Assembly: GCF_002023715.1 (NCBI RefSeq)
Contig: NZ_MAHX01000005.1
Location: 62,001-126,000 of the forward strand
DNA from: Elizabethkingia occulta
GTDB lineage: Bacteria; Bacteroidota; Bacteroidia; Flavobacteriales; Weeksellaceae
Direction: 5' to 3'
DNA: 64,000 bases
The translations under genes were made by a program, and so were the position numbers. Numbering within the stretch: the first letter of the stretch is position 1; the number at the start of each line of letters is the position of its first letter. The notes below the pieces were generated by a model that was not told the DNA's origin, searched no databases, and saw nothing but the letters and a program-made list of their open reading frames with translations. Positions 51,425 to 59,737 of the stretch are shown here, in pieces.

Positions 51425-52813
51425 TTATTTTTTTAAATCCGTATAGTATTCAAAGAAATATGGAATAGACTCAATGCCTTTGTAGAAGTTAAATAGTCCG
51501 TAGTGCTCATTTGGAGAGTGGATTGCATCTGAATCCAGTCCAAAGCCCATTAATACAGATTTACTTCCCAATACCTTTTCGAATAACGCTGTGATAGGAA
51601 TACTACCACCGCTTCTGTAAGGTAATACTTCTTTTCCGAAAGCTTTTTCCATTGCTTTTTTTGCCGCCAGGAATTCTTCTGAATCACTTGGTAAAACGTA
51701 TGGCATACCTCCATGGTGTGGAGTAACTTTTACTTTTACGTTTTCAGGAGCAATTTTATGGAAATATTTGGTAAACTTCTCAGTAATCTCTTCAGGTGTC
51801 TGATATGGAACCAAACGCATAGAAATTTTAGCAAAAGCTTTTGAAGGAATTACCGTTTTAGCACCTTCACCAGTATAACCTCCCCAGATGCCGTTTGCAT
51901 CCAACGTTGGTCTTATAGATGTTCTTTCCAGAGTTGTATAACCTTTCTCACCTTCTACTCCATTTAAACCGATAGATTTTTTAAAACCTTCCGGATCATC
52001 TTTCAGTTTATTCATTTCTGCTCTTTCTTCCAAAGAAACTTCTTCTACATTATCGTAGAATCCATCTATTGTAATTCTTCCGTCTTCGTCGATCAGTTGA
52101 GCAATCATTCTTGAAAGAACATGGATAGGATTTGGTACTGCACCACCATAAAGCCCGGAATGCAAATCTCTGTTAGGTCCTTCAACTTCAACCTCTACAT
52201 AACTAAGACCTCTTAGTCCTGTAGTTACAGTTGGCTGTTCGTTTGAATAGATGTGAGTATCAGAAATTAATATTACATCATTTTTCAGCTTCTCTTTATT
52301 CTCAGAAATCCAGTCTCCAAGGCTTTCAGATCCTACTTCTTCTTCTCCTTCGATAATGAATTTTACATTACATGGCAAAGAATTAGTTTTCATCATTGCT
52401 TCAAAAGCTTTTACATGCATGAAGAACTGACCTTTGTCGTCCGCAGAACCTCTTGCAAATACAGCCCCTTCAGGGTGTAAAGGTGTAGTTTTTATTACTG
52501 GTTCGAATGGGCCACTCTCCCATAACTCTAACGGATCTGGTGGTTGTACATCGTAATGACCATATACTAATACAGTCGGAAGTTTAGGATCAATGATCTT
52601 TTCACCATAAACGATTGGGTAACCTTTGGTTTCACAAACTTCAACCTGATCTGCACCTGCTTCTTTTAAATGTTTGGCTACAGCATCTGCGCAGTTAAGA
52701 ACATCTTTACTGTATGCAGGATCAGCGCTGATAGAAGCTATCTTTAATAGATCACAAAGTTCATCCAGAAAGCGTTGTTTATTCTCCTGAATGTAATTTT
52801 GGGTTTCTGACAT
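51425..52813 (-). CDS. M20-family dipeptidase
   Basis: This 462-residue zinc dipeptidase is of the CNDP/DapE-like M20A group. It shows YGHYDVQPPDPLELW (metal-binding His and catalytic Asp), RGSADDKGQF (bridging Asp), IIEGEEEVGSESL (catalytic Glu followed by metal-binding Glu) and a C-terminal SDAIHSPNEHYG (last metal His). The lid domain lies between about residues 205 and 320. The start MSETQNYIQ was chosen because an upstream in-frame extension of 16 residues is not family-like and overlaps a terminator region. No signal peptide is seen, so it is cytoplasmic. The SDR gene follows. Confidence 0.9.
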   Translation of the reverse strand: MSETQNYIQENKQRFLDELCDLLKIASISADPAYSKDVLNCADAVAKHLKEAGADQVEVCETKGYPIVYGEKIIDPKLPTVLVYGHYDVQPPDPLELWESGPFEPVIKTTPLHPEGAVFARGSADDKGQFFMHVKAFEAMMKTNSLPCNVKFIIEGEEEVGSESLGDWISENKEKLKNDVILISDTHIYSNEQPTVTTGLRGLSYVEVEVEGPNRDLHSGLYGGAVPNPIHVLSRMIAQLIDEDGRITIDGFYDNVEEVSLEERAEMNKLKDDPEGFKKSIGLNGVEGEKGYTTLERTSIRPTLDANGIWGGYTGEGAKTVIPSKAFAKISMRLVPYQTPEEITEKFTKYFHKIAPENVKVKVTPHHGGMPYVLPSDSEEFLAAKKAMEKAFGKEVLPYRSGGSIPITALFEKVLGSKSVLMGFGLDSDAIHSPNEHYGLFNFYKGIESIPYFFEYYTDLKK

Positions 52814-52834
52814 AATAATTTTTAATTTAGGTAA

Positions 52835-52871
52835 ATATAAAAAATGTCCTGCGAAGCGCAAGACATTTTAG
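52835..52871 (-). terminator. Terminator between the small lipoprotein and the dipeptidase genes
   Basis: On the minus strand AAAATGTC and GACATTTT flank a GC-rich loop that can itself pair (TGCG/CGCA), followed by TTTATATTT. It lies about 20 bases past the lipoprotein stop. Confidence 0.75.
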
Positions 52872-52890
52872 TATGATAAATGTTATCTGA

Positions 52891-53160
52891 TTATTTTTTA
52901 GCTTCTGCTGCCGGCTTAGCTGTAGCAGAGTCTTTCACTGCTTTCACTTCTGCAGTTTTAGCAACTTTAGTACTGTCAGTCATTGCTGGCTTTTCAGCTT
53001 GTGAAGGTGCAAAGTTTGGTTCTGTTTCAGAAGGCTCCATATTATCTGAATAACGAGCAACATCCTCAGTTCTCTTTATCGTGTTTTTGTTTCCTCCTTG
53101 TGGAGCGCTACAAGATGCTATGGCAACAATTGCTACTGCAGATAAAATATATTTTTTCAT
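52891..53160 (-). CDS. Small Ala/Lys-rich lipoprotein
   Basis: This 89-residue exported lipoprotein has its lipobox at IVAIASCSAP (Cys about residue 17). The mature part is hydrophilic and low in complexity, with a tail rich in Lys, Ala, Thr and Val (VAKTAEVKAVKDSATAKPAA) that is probably disordered. I do not recognise a family. The segment EDVARYSDNMEPSETEPNFA is the only distinctive part. It has its own terminator and may act as a cell-envelope linker protein, which is speculation. Confidence 0.65.
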   Translation of the reverse strand: MKKYILSAVAIVAIASCSAPQGGNKNTIKRTEDVARYSDNMEPSETEPNFAPSQAEKPAMTDSTKVAKTAEVKAVKDSATAKPAAEAKK

Positions 53161-53278
53161 ATATCTATTTTTTATTATTCTTTATCGTTATAGAATCAGC
53201 ATAGCTGATTTTATGCTCTTTTATTAACCGGTGTCAAAATTAACAATTCTACATTTCTAAGCCAAATAATGAAGCAAT

Positions 53279-54433
53279 TTAAATTGATTTTAAAATAATT
53301 TTTCCTTTTTGGCTTTGTGTGAAGATCAAATACTGATTTCCACCATCTTTAATTTTGTATTTCTTCTTAATTTCATCCGGAGTTAATGGATAGTTTTTAG
53401 AAATGATATTAAAACGTTCTCCTTTTCCTATTTTCTTTGCTTCTACAGGTACTACTTTTAGTACTCGCCCCGGAAAATCTTCAATAAAATCAGGTGAAGT
53501 GTAAAGATGAGTATTAGGATGAAGTTTATCCAGATTATAGTACTCAGAGATAAAATTAAATGCTCCGGATTTTAATACAGCATTATTTGGAATGTATAAA
53601 TATTCGGATGCTTCACCAAAAATAGGTTTTGATTGCTGGATAGTGCTGAAAGTAACTTCCAATGATGGTTCACTGCTTTCCAGATTATGAATTTTTACTG
53701 CAGGACTCTGGTTAAAGTCTTTCTCGATAACAATTAGAAGTTCTTTAACTTCATTCTTTACAGCAATAATATAGATTTCTGAAATACCCGGTACCTGAGA
53801 TACGAGCATAGAAATATCCATAAGTGGTGATAGTTTTACCACTACTTTATCTGTGAACTCAAATAATTTATTTTGGATTTCAGTAATATCGGGAGACAGA
53901 TCTTCCAGTAAGAATTTCTTTCGATTGTGTGTGTCTCTTCTGGCTGGATCCAAATAAATCAGAGAAAATTTTTGATCATTTTTCTCTAAAAAATCACCTA
54001 AATCTGAGTTTATATAATCAGTGTTAATTTTATTTAAAATCAACCAGTTATGTGATACTATTTCAAGTAATTTTTTATTCTGTTCTACAAGAGTTGTTTT
54101 ACTGAAATTTGCTGAAAGATAGTAGGCATCTATACCATAGCCACTGGTAAGGTCTAATAAGCTTTCACCAGAAAATAAATTTGCCTTGAAGGCTGCAGTT
54201 GTTTCGGAGGAGGCTTGCTCCAAATTCAATTGAGGTGGAAAAATGATCCCATCCTGTAATAAGAATGGAAATTTCTTTTCCGCGGCTTGTCTGCCTTTTA
54301 TCTGCTGGGCAATTTCCTGAATACTAACATCACTGAAAGGCGAACCGGACAGTAATAATTTTGTAATATCCTGTTGGCTGTTGTCTTTTATGAATTGTTG
54401 TACTTCAGGACGAAGAATATGGTTAAACTCCAT
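53279..54433 (-). CDS. Class I SAM methyltransferase with THUMP-like C-terminal domain
   Basis: This 384-residue protein has a central Rossmann methyltransferase domain. SAM binding is in LLDLTSGYGIDAYYLS (about residues 93-108), and YLDPARRD matches the D/N-P-P-Y-type motif IV of nucleic-acid methyltransferases. The C-terminal part (about residues 300-384), with FNIISKNYPLTPDEIKKKYK, resembles the THUMP-like domain annotated in Bacteroidetes. An RNA substrate is plausible but unproven. Its start overlaps the end of the mutase gene by 11 bases. Confidence 0.8.
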   Translation of the reverse strand: MEFNHILRPEVQQFIKDNSQQDITKLLLSGSPFSDVSIQEIAQQIKGRQAAEKKFPFLLQDGIIFPPQLNLEQASSETTAAFKANLFSGESLLDLTSGYGIDAYYLSANFSKTTLVEQNKKLLEIVSHNWLILNKINTDYINSDLGDFLEKNDQKFSLIYLDPARRDTHNRKKFLLEDLSPDITEIQNKLFEFTDKVVVKLSPLMDISMLVSQVPGISEIYIIAVKNEVKELLIVIEKDFNQSPAVKIHNLESSEPSLEVTFSTIQQSKPIFGEASEYLYIPNNAVLKSGAFNFISEYYNLDKLHPNTHLYTSPDFIEDFPGRVLKVVPVEAKKIGKGERFNIISKNYPLTPDEIKKKYKIKDGGNQYLIFTQSQKGKIILKSI

Positions 54434-55598
54434 AACGTTCGGCTAACCGGACTGGCTTTATCACAGATTCATTATAGAGCTTTTCCGGTGCTATTTTAGC
54501 GTCTAATGCCGGATAAAGATTAACGCCTAAAAGTTTTATCTTACCCTCATCCAGCCAATTTTGCTCTTTGATCGCTTGATTGTATACCTGCTTCTGAATA
54601 TTTCCGGATTTCAGATTACTAATATAGCCTCCAGATTTTTCAAGTTCAAGGAAAAGCTCCCATGCTCTTTCAGCTATATCTTTTGTTGCATCTTCTACAA
54701 AGAAACTGCCGGAAGTTGCATCTTCAAAAACATTGATAATACTTTCATAAGCCAGTACAATCTGTTGTTTGAAAGATATTTCCTCGGAGACTGAATTTGT
54801 TTCTGAAAGTTTGTAATCGTTTGCATAAACTGCATCTGCTCCACCAATCATTGCCGAAGCTAATTCTAATGTACTTCGGATAAGATTATTCTCGGGATCA
54901 TTAAGACTTTTATTTCGTAAAGATGTTTCTGTAAAAATATAAGGAATAGCTTCTTTGTTATATTCTTTAGACAGCTGATTGATTAAAATTTTCAGGGCAC
55001 GAATCTTTGCAATTTCCAGAAAGTACTGACTGCCAACTGCTACTCTGAATACAGTCTGCTCGAATACATCTTCTCCGTACAATTCTGCAAGTTCTTTAGT
55101 CTTAAGAAGTGCAATAGCAAGTTGTTGAACTATAGAGGCTCCTGCATTCTGATAAATTGAAATGTCGACTCCTATTTTTCTTTTTGCCTCAGTATTTAAG
55201 AGTTCTTTCCCTGTTTGCGGGCTAAAAGTCTCTCCTTGTTCTATCCCTTTGAAGATATCCTGGAGACAGAAATAATTATTGTTTTTATCTTTTGCAGCAG
55301 CTGTATTTAAAGCAGAATCTTCATAAAAGAATGCCTTGTCCTGTAATTGTAAGGGTTCTTCTTTGATGAGAAATGCATAAGCATCTTCCAATAAATAATC
55401 ATTGTAAGGTGCAACCAAATGCATGTTTTCTTCCAGACGGGGAAGTTTTACTGGTACGATATTCTCTAAAGTATAAAAAGGCTTGATTTCCAAGCCTTCA
55501 ATATTTTCTTTTTCCAGTACTTTATAGATATCTTCTGTTTTCAACTGTTTAGCAACCAGTTTTTCCCAATCCTGAAGATTCGTTTTTGCAAAAGACAT
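54423..55598 (-). CDS. Methylmalonyl-CoA mutase family protein (small subunit type)
   Basis: This 391-residue protein matches the TIM-barrel part of the methylmalonyl-CoA mutase small subunit. It includes KPFYTLENIV, RKIGVDISIYQNAGASIVQQLA, TVFRVAVGSQYFLEIAKIRAL and LNDPENNLIRSTLELASAMIGGADAV. The cobalamin-binding domain is absent, as expected for an MutA-type subunit that pairs with a catalytic MutB. No mutB lies next to it in this window, although the two are usually adjacent. It starts 3 bases after the DivIC-like gene and overlaps the methyltransferase gene. Confidence 0.85.
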   Translation of the reverse strand: MSFAKTNLQDWEKLVAKQLKTEDIYKVLEKENIEGLEIKPFYTLENIVPVKLPRLEENMHLVAPYNDYLLEDAYAFLIKEEPLQLQDKAFFYEDSALNTAAAKDKNNNYFCLQDIFKGIEQGETFSPQTGKELLNTEAKRKIGVDISIYQNAGASIVQQLAIALLKTKELAELYGEDVFEQTVFRVAVGSQYFLEIAKIRALKILINQLSKEYNKEAIPYIFTETSLRNKSLNDPENNLIRSTLELASAMIGGADAVYANDYKLSETNSVSEEISFKQQIVLAYESIINVFEDATSGSFFVEDATKDIAERAWELFLELEKSGGYISNLKSGNIQKQVYNQAIKEQNWLDEGKIKLLGVNLYPALDAKIAPEKLYNESVIKPVRLAERYGV

Positions 55599-55601
55599 AT
55601 T

Positions 55602-55952
55602 TTATTTTTTTACACTGTTAGCGCTGTCAACTACCAAAATAAAGATTTCTTCATTCTTTTTCTTCATGAAGTAGTTCTCGCGGGCAAATTTTTCACGTTC
55701 AGATTTGTTGAACATTAGCTTCTTATAAAAATTATCATTTTTCTGATATTCCTTTTTATAATAGTCTAATTGTTCTTCATATTTCTTGATCTCTCCATTT
55801 AGTTCATTAATAACTAAAAAAGATGTACTGTCGAAAAATGTCATCCATACCAGAAATACGGTTATAGTAATTACATATTTGTTCAGAACATATTTCCGGA
55901 GAAATCTGAATCCTGAAGATGGCTTTTTGATATCTTTAATAAGATTATCCAT
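55602..55952 (-). CDS. Septum formation initiator family protein (FtsB/DivIC)
   Basis: This 116-residue single-pass membrane protein has a short basic N-terminus, one helix (about residues 27-48, ITVFLVWMTFFDSTSFLV) and a periplasmic coiled coil rich in Glu, Lys and Tyr (GEIKKYEEQLDYYKKEYQKN). The following KSEREKFARENYFMKKKNEE is the conserved FtsB/DivIC segment. These proteins bridge FtsQ and FtsL in the divisome. It sits between udk (2 bases) and the mutase gene (3 bases), a tight operon with no obvious functional theme. Confidence 0.85.
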   Translation of the reverse strand: MDNLIKDIKKPSSGFRFLRKYVLNKYVITITVFLVWMTFFDSTSFLVINELNGEIKKYEEQLDYYKKEYQKNDNFYKKLMFNKSEREKFARENYFMKKKNEEIFILVVDSANSVKK

Positions 55953-55954
55953 TT

Positions 55955-56575
55955 TTATACACTTTGTTTCTTTAACGAGTTATTGATAACAGTTGTTAAA
56001 AAATCAATTGCAACAGTATTGTGTCGCATATTAGGTACGATAAGGTCGGCTTCATTTTTAGACGGCTCTATAAACTCATTGTGCATAGGTTTCAGAGTTG
56101 TCTGATAACGATGCAGAACCTCTTCCAGATCACGGCCTCTCTCCTGGGTGTCACGCTTAATTCTTCTGATTAATCTCTCATCTGAATCTGCATGAACAAA
56201 TACCTTAAGGTCGAACTCTTTCAATAATTCCTTATTCGTAAGAACCAAAATACCTTCTACAATAAGAACGTTTTTAGGCTCTATAAGAATATGATCTCCT
56301 GTTCTGGAATGGGTTACAAAAGAATAAACCGGCTGATCGATCTCCTCATGATTTTTTAACTTCTTTACATGATCTAAAAGTAAGTCAAAATCTATAGACT
56401 TTGGATGATCATAGTTAAGTTTTTCTCTTTCCGCTAAATTAAGATGTTGATTATCTAAATAATAATTGTCCTGGGAAAGGACATTTACACCTTCAATATT
56501 AAGTTGCTGAAGGATTTTGTTGACTACAGTTGTTTTTCCTGAGCCTGTACCACCTGCGATACCTATTACGAGCAT
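55955..56575 (-). CDS. udk: Uridine kinase
   Basis: This 206-residue kinase phosphorylates uridine and cytidine to their monophosphates in pyrimidine salvage. The P-loop is GIAGGTGSGKTT (K14), followed by LSQDNYYLD with the substrate-binding Asp and FDHP-like NYDHPKSIDFDLL. RRIKRDTQERGRDLEEVL forms the lid region. Length and motifs match the family. It is the first gene of a tight operon: udk, divIC-like, mutase subunit, methyltransferase. Confidence 0.95.
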   Translation of the reverse strand: MLVIGIAGGTGSGKTTVVNKILQQLNIEGVNVLSQDNYYLDNQHLNLAEREKLNYDHPKSIDFDLLLDHVKKLKNHEEIDQPVYSFVTHSRTGDHILIEPKNVLIVEGILVLTNKELLKEFDLKVFVHADSDERLIRRIKRDTQERGRDLEEVLHRYQTTLKPMHNEFIEPSKNEADLIVPNMRHNTVAIDFLTTVINNSLKKQSV

Positions 56576-56639
56576 TTACTTTTGATTTTGGCAAAGATAG
56601 AAAAAATGTCAATTACGATGAAAGTAATTATGTGCGAAA

Positions 56640-57476
56640 TCATTTTAGTAAATCTAATTCGAGAATATTATTATCCTTTTTTATCTTGTTTTTCAGCAAA
56701 GCGTCAAGCTCTTTTAATTTTTGCTGTGGAGTTTCAATATTTCCGTTGTCGTCCAGACTGTCGAATATATTTCCTTTCATTACCTCTATTCTGTAGTCCT
56801 TAGCAGGATCTCTTCGATACTCTTTGTAAATCTCAATATACTTTTCAAATGATATATCAATTTTGGGGCTCCTTGTGTTTAGTATCGGATAGTTATAATC
56901 AGGAATATTATTTTTTATCCCTATTAAATTAAATTTATGGCTACCAGTATTGTCTTCAAGTTTTAATATTAAACCAGGCAAACCGTAAAACTTATAAGGA
57001 CCGTCGGGAATTGGAATGTCACTTGTAAACCATGCAACCCATTTTCGACCGGCAAAATTAGTTGTAGCCTTCTGTATAGAGAAACCTTTATATTTATCCG
57101 TGTTTTTTTCTATATGCCATAGCTGCTTTCTAATATCAATTACAGAAAGCTTCTTATTATAAGTGCTAACAAGGAAGGTTAATTTATAAGAAGGATATTC
57201 TTTTGTTATTCTGTAGTCAATAAATTTAGAATCTCTTGGAGGCATCATAAACTGATTTTTTTTAGCCATGCTTGTTAGTGTGGAATCTGATATATATTTC
57301 TGCCCATCAAAAAAACCGGAGCCTTTTTGGCTAATATCAAGATACATTATGTTTGTCTTTTTGTTTATGCTATTTGTAGAATCGGGAACTGTTGTATATT
57401 CATATATGAAGCGCCTAATTTGCCCATTTGAAATAAAATAAATACAGTTTAATATAATAAAGAATATGTTTTTCAT
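56640..57476 (-). CDS. GLPGLI family protein (second copy)
   Basis: This protein of about 278 residues has a signal peptide (MKNIFFIILNCIYFISNGQ) and is probably exported to the periplasm. The diagnostic segment is WVAWFTSDIPIPDGPYKFYG followed by LPGLILKLED, the GLPGLI motif that names the Bacteroidetes family (Porph_ging). The motif lies about halfway along. The function is unknown. The ATG at 57476 was preferred over a TTG at 57503 because it directly starts the signal peptide. It lies 43 bases after a paralogue and downstream of a double-glycine leader peptide gene. Confidence 0.82.
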   Translation of the reverse strand: MKNIFFIILNCIYFISNGQIRRFIYEYTTVPDSTNSINKKTNIMYLDISQKGSGFFDGQKYISDSTLTSMAKKNQFMMPPRDSKFIDYRITKEYPSYKLTFLVSTYNKKLSVIDIRKQLWHIEKNTDKYKGFSIQKATTNFAGRKWVAWFTSDIPIPDGPYKFYGLPGLILKLEDNTGSHKFNLIGIKNNIPDYNYPILNTRSPKIDISFEKYIEIYKEYRRDPAKDYRIEVMKGNIFDSLDDNGNIETPQQKLKELDALLKNKIKKDNNILELDLLK

Positions 57477-57519
57477 TATTGATATAGATTTGGAAAATAA
57501 CAATGCTGACTGATTTATT

Positions 57520-58344
57520 TTAGGGTTTATATTCTATGTTGTGGTTGATTTCTATAGGATTATTATTTTCTCTTATTCTTTCTCTAATGGCTTGGGTCAT
57601 TTCTCTAAAATCTAATTTTTTAGTTCCTCCCATTCCGTCGTCAGTTACAGTTTTTAAATTTTGAGATTTAACAAAAGCAAAAGGGTCATTGTAATAATCG
57701 ATTTGTATTTTTTCATATTCATTCTGGGTTATTTCTTTACCCATTTTGGTTGTATATAATTCTTTGTGATAGTATTTTTTGATTTTGACCAGTTGAAATA
57801 CATATTCTTTATTTTTGTCAGAAATCTGAATTATTAATCCGGGTAGGTTATTGAATATATATGGTCCTTCAGGTGTGCTAATTTCTTCAGTGAACCATGC
57901 AATCCAGTCCCTCCCACCATATTCAACTTCAGCTTTCTGACATCTGAACTTTTCAATTACTTTTGTATCAGAAGAAAGCTTCCAGTTCAGTGGATCAGTC
58001 ATTTTAATATTAAATTTATCGGTACTTAAAGGCACAGATATAAACTTATAAACTGAATTATTATTCATGTTTTTCTTTATATAGAAATAATCATTAAAAA
58101 TTGTTGATCCGCTGCCGCTGTAACCTGTTTTATTTTGTATTGAATCAGAATCTCTTGATTTTTCAGACCGAAATAATGATTCATTATTCAGAATATCCAA
58201 AAAATATAACTGAGAAATTTTTTTATTATTTTCTAATGAAGGTTTATAAGTCATTATATACTCAATGGAATGACCTTGTCCATATGTAATTAATATTCGT
58301 AATAATAATACCTGAATCATTAACTTTTTTATAGGAATATTCAT
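57520..58344 (-). CDS. GLPGLI family protein (first copy)
   Basis: This 274-residue exported protein has a signal peptide (KKLMIQVLLLRILITYGQ, about residues 6-23) and the family core WIAWFTEEISTPEGPYIFNN then LPGLIIQIS. The similarity to the next gene is clear in the core but weak elsewhere, so the duplication is old. The C-terminal part has MTQAIRERIRENNNPIEI. Its role is unknown. It starts 68 bases after the stop of the double-glycine peptide gene (58412), on the same strand, which suggests one transcript with that peptide. Confidence 0.82.
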   Translation of the reverse strand: MNIPIKKLMIQVLLLRILITYGQGHSIEYIMTYKPSLENNKKISQLYFLDILNNESLFRSEKSRDSDSIQNKTGYSGSGSTIFNDYFYIKKNMNNNSVYKFISVPLSTDKFNIKMTDPLNWKLSSDTKVIEKFRCQKAEVEYGGRDWIAWFTEEISTPEGPYIFNNLPGLIIQISDKNKEYVFQLVKIKKYYHKELYTTKMGKEITQNEYEKIQIDYYNDPFAFVKSQNLKTVTDDGMGGTKKLDFREMTQAIRERIRENNNPIEINHNIEYKP

Positions 58345-58411
58345 AGGAAGTATAATTAAAAAATGCCATCTAAAACGAAAACTGATCTTTTTAGATAGTA
58401 TTTTATAGTAG

Positions 58412-58588
58412 TTAACTTGGCTTTATACATCTCATAGCATACCATTCTTTTGTTATGTATAGGCCACATTCAAGTCCCATTGCTTTACAGTCATCATTAG
58501 ATCCTGTAGAGCACATTGCCTTTTCTTCTCTCCTTCCGCCTAATACGTTTTTCAAATCTGCTCTTGAGAGCTTTTTTAAAGTTTTCAT
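58412..58588 (-). CDS. Double-glycine leader peptide (bacteriocin-like / RiPP precursor candidate)
   Basis: This 58-residue frame begins MKTLKKLSRADLKNVLGG, a leader of the LSR-x-x-L-K-x-x-x-GG type cut by C39 peptidase-containing ABC exporters. After the GG the 40-residue core starts RREEKAMCSTGSNDDC and has four cysteines (about positions 26, 34, 41 and 54 of the precursor), enough for two disulfides. Such peptides are frequent in Chryseobacterium-like genomes as bacteriocin-like proteins. No exporter or modifying enzyme is next to it. Two GLPGLI genes lie downstream and a broken XRE regulator lies divergently upstream. Confidence 0.8.
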   Translation of the reverse strand: MKTLKKLSRADLKNVLGGRREEKAMCSTGSNDDCKAMGLECGLYITKEWYAMRCIKPS

Positions 58589-58636
58589 TTTAAAATTATT
58601 TTAGGTTCTCCTACTCTATAAGCTTTTCGGATTTCG

Positions 58637-58678
58637 CTACTTAGTAAATGCTCTTTGTAATTCGAGCTTTGTAAGTAG
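58637..58678. promoter_or_regulatory. Inverted repeat in the divergent region between the peptide and XRE genes
   Basis: CTACTTA (58637-58643) and TAAGTAG (58672-58678) form a 7-base inverted repeat with 28 bases between. It lies between two divergent starts and could be an operator for the adjacent XRE protein. Confidence 0.3.
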
Positions 58679-58760
58679 TTTAAAATTAAATGCATATATT
58701 AGTATAAATTACTTTAATTTGAATAAAATAATTAAAAATATAAATAAAAATATCTAGAAT

Positions 58761-59081
58761 ATGAATATTGTTGGATCCAGAATAAAAAGAATCCGTGAAG
58801 AAAAAGGTATTAAGCAAGAGTATATGGCCTATGAGCTCGATATTTCTCAAAGCAACTATGGGAGATTAGAAAAGCAGGACAGTAGACTTACTGTTCCAAA
58901 AATTCAAAAGATTGCTTAAGTTTTAGGTGTTTCTGTTGCCTTATTGTTTGGTGAAAAAAGCAATAATATTACGAATGTGAACGAGGATAGTAACAGCTTT
59001 GGGGAAAACCTAAAGCACATTGAATCTTTAAAAGAAGAAATAAATTTTTTAAGAAAGATGCTAAAGGAACAGGGAAAGTAA
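58761..59081 (+). pseudogene. XRE-family regulator interrupted by an in-frame stop
   Basis: The frame starts MNIVGSRIKRIREEKGIKQE and continues YMAYELDISQSNYGRLEK, a Cro/CI-type helix-turn-helix. TAA at 58917-58919 stops it after 52 codons at IQKIA. The same frame then continues VLGVSVALLFGEK and on to a Leu/Lys-rich helical tail (ESLKEEINFLRKMLKEQGK) before the true stop at 59079-59081. A single base change, probably GAA or AAA to TAA, explains this. The full 106-residue form would be a normal HTH plus coiled-coil regulator. It could be a recent pseudogene or a sequencing error. Confidence 0.75.
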
Positions 59082-59093
59082 GTTATTTGAAAA

Positions 59094-59681
59094 CTAATCT
59101 ATTTTCACCTTTTCCCCCGAAATTTCCGGAGAGATATTAAATACATAAAGAACCACGGCTTTTACCCGTGCTAAAAACTCACGGGCATGATTCCTGTAAA
59201 AGCTCTCGTTGCTGTTTACATCCTGAGCATCGAAAGCATAAGCGTTCATTCCCTCATTTCGTGCCATAAATAAGGCTCTCAAATTATGGAATCCCTGAGA
59301 TACAATGATAACATTGTTTTCCTGGTAGATATATTTACATCTGAAAATACTGGCCTGGGTATTAAACCCCTTAGGATCTTCAATAATTGCTGACTGTGGT
59401 ATCCCGCCATTAAAGATAAGATAGTTTCTCATCGCTTTAGGTTCATCATAATTCTTACTTTTTTCGCCACTTACAATAATGCGTTTTACTTTTCCGATAT
59501 TGTATAAAGCTGTTACAGCATCCATACGGGTTATGAAATATGGATTAGCTCTTCCTCCTACCGTTTTTGGAGAAGTTCCGAGTACTAATGCACATTTCTG
59601 TGCCGGAATTTTGCTCAGTTTTGTAAAAGTACGTCCGTCAGTAAGCGCAACAACCCATATGTTGGCTAAAAACATTAGCAA
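59094..59681 (-). CDS. SanA/YdcF-like DUF218 membrane-anchored protein
   Basis: This protein of about 195 residues belongs to DUF218. It shows CALVLGTSPKTVGGRANPYF, RIIVSGEKSKNYDEPKAMRNYL and VIIVSQGFHNLRALFMARNE, the SanA (vancomycin high-temperature exclusion) pattern. SanA affects envelope permeability by an unknown mechanism. The start is uncertain: the listed TTG is in the middle of a hydrophobic helix, and the frame remains open for 18 codons upstream (including SSEILILLMFLANIW) without an ATG. A non-ATG start nearer 59735 is likely. It is 56 bases after the reductase gene. Confidence 0.8.
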   Translation of the reverse strand: MLMFLANIWVVALTDGRTFTKLSKIPAQKCALVLGTSPKTVGGRANPYFITRMDAVTALYNIGKVKRIIVSGEKSKNYDEPKAMRNYLIFNGGIPQSAIIEDPKGFNTQASIFRCKYIYQENNVIIVSQGFHNLRALFMARNEGMNAYAFDAQDVNSNESFYRNHAREFLARVKAVVLYVFNISPEISGEKVKID

Positions 59682-59737
59682 AATAAGGATTTCTGAACTG
59701 CGGATAATCGCCTTTATTAATATGTAAATCTTTCTTC

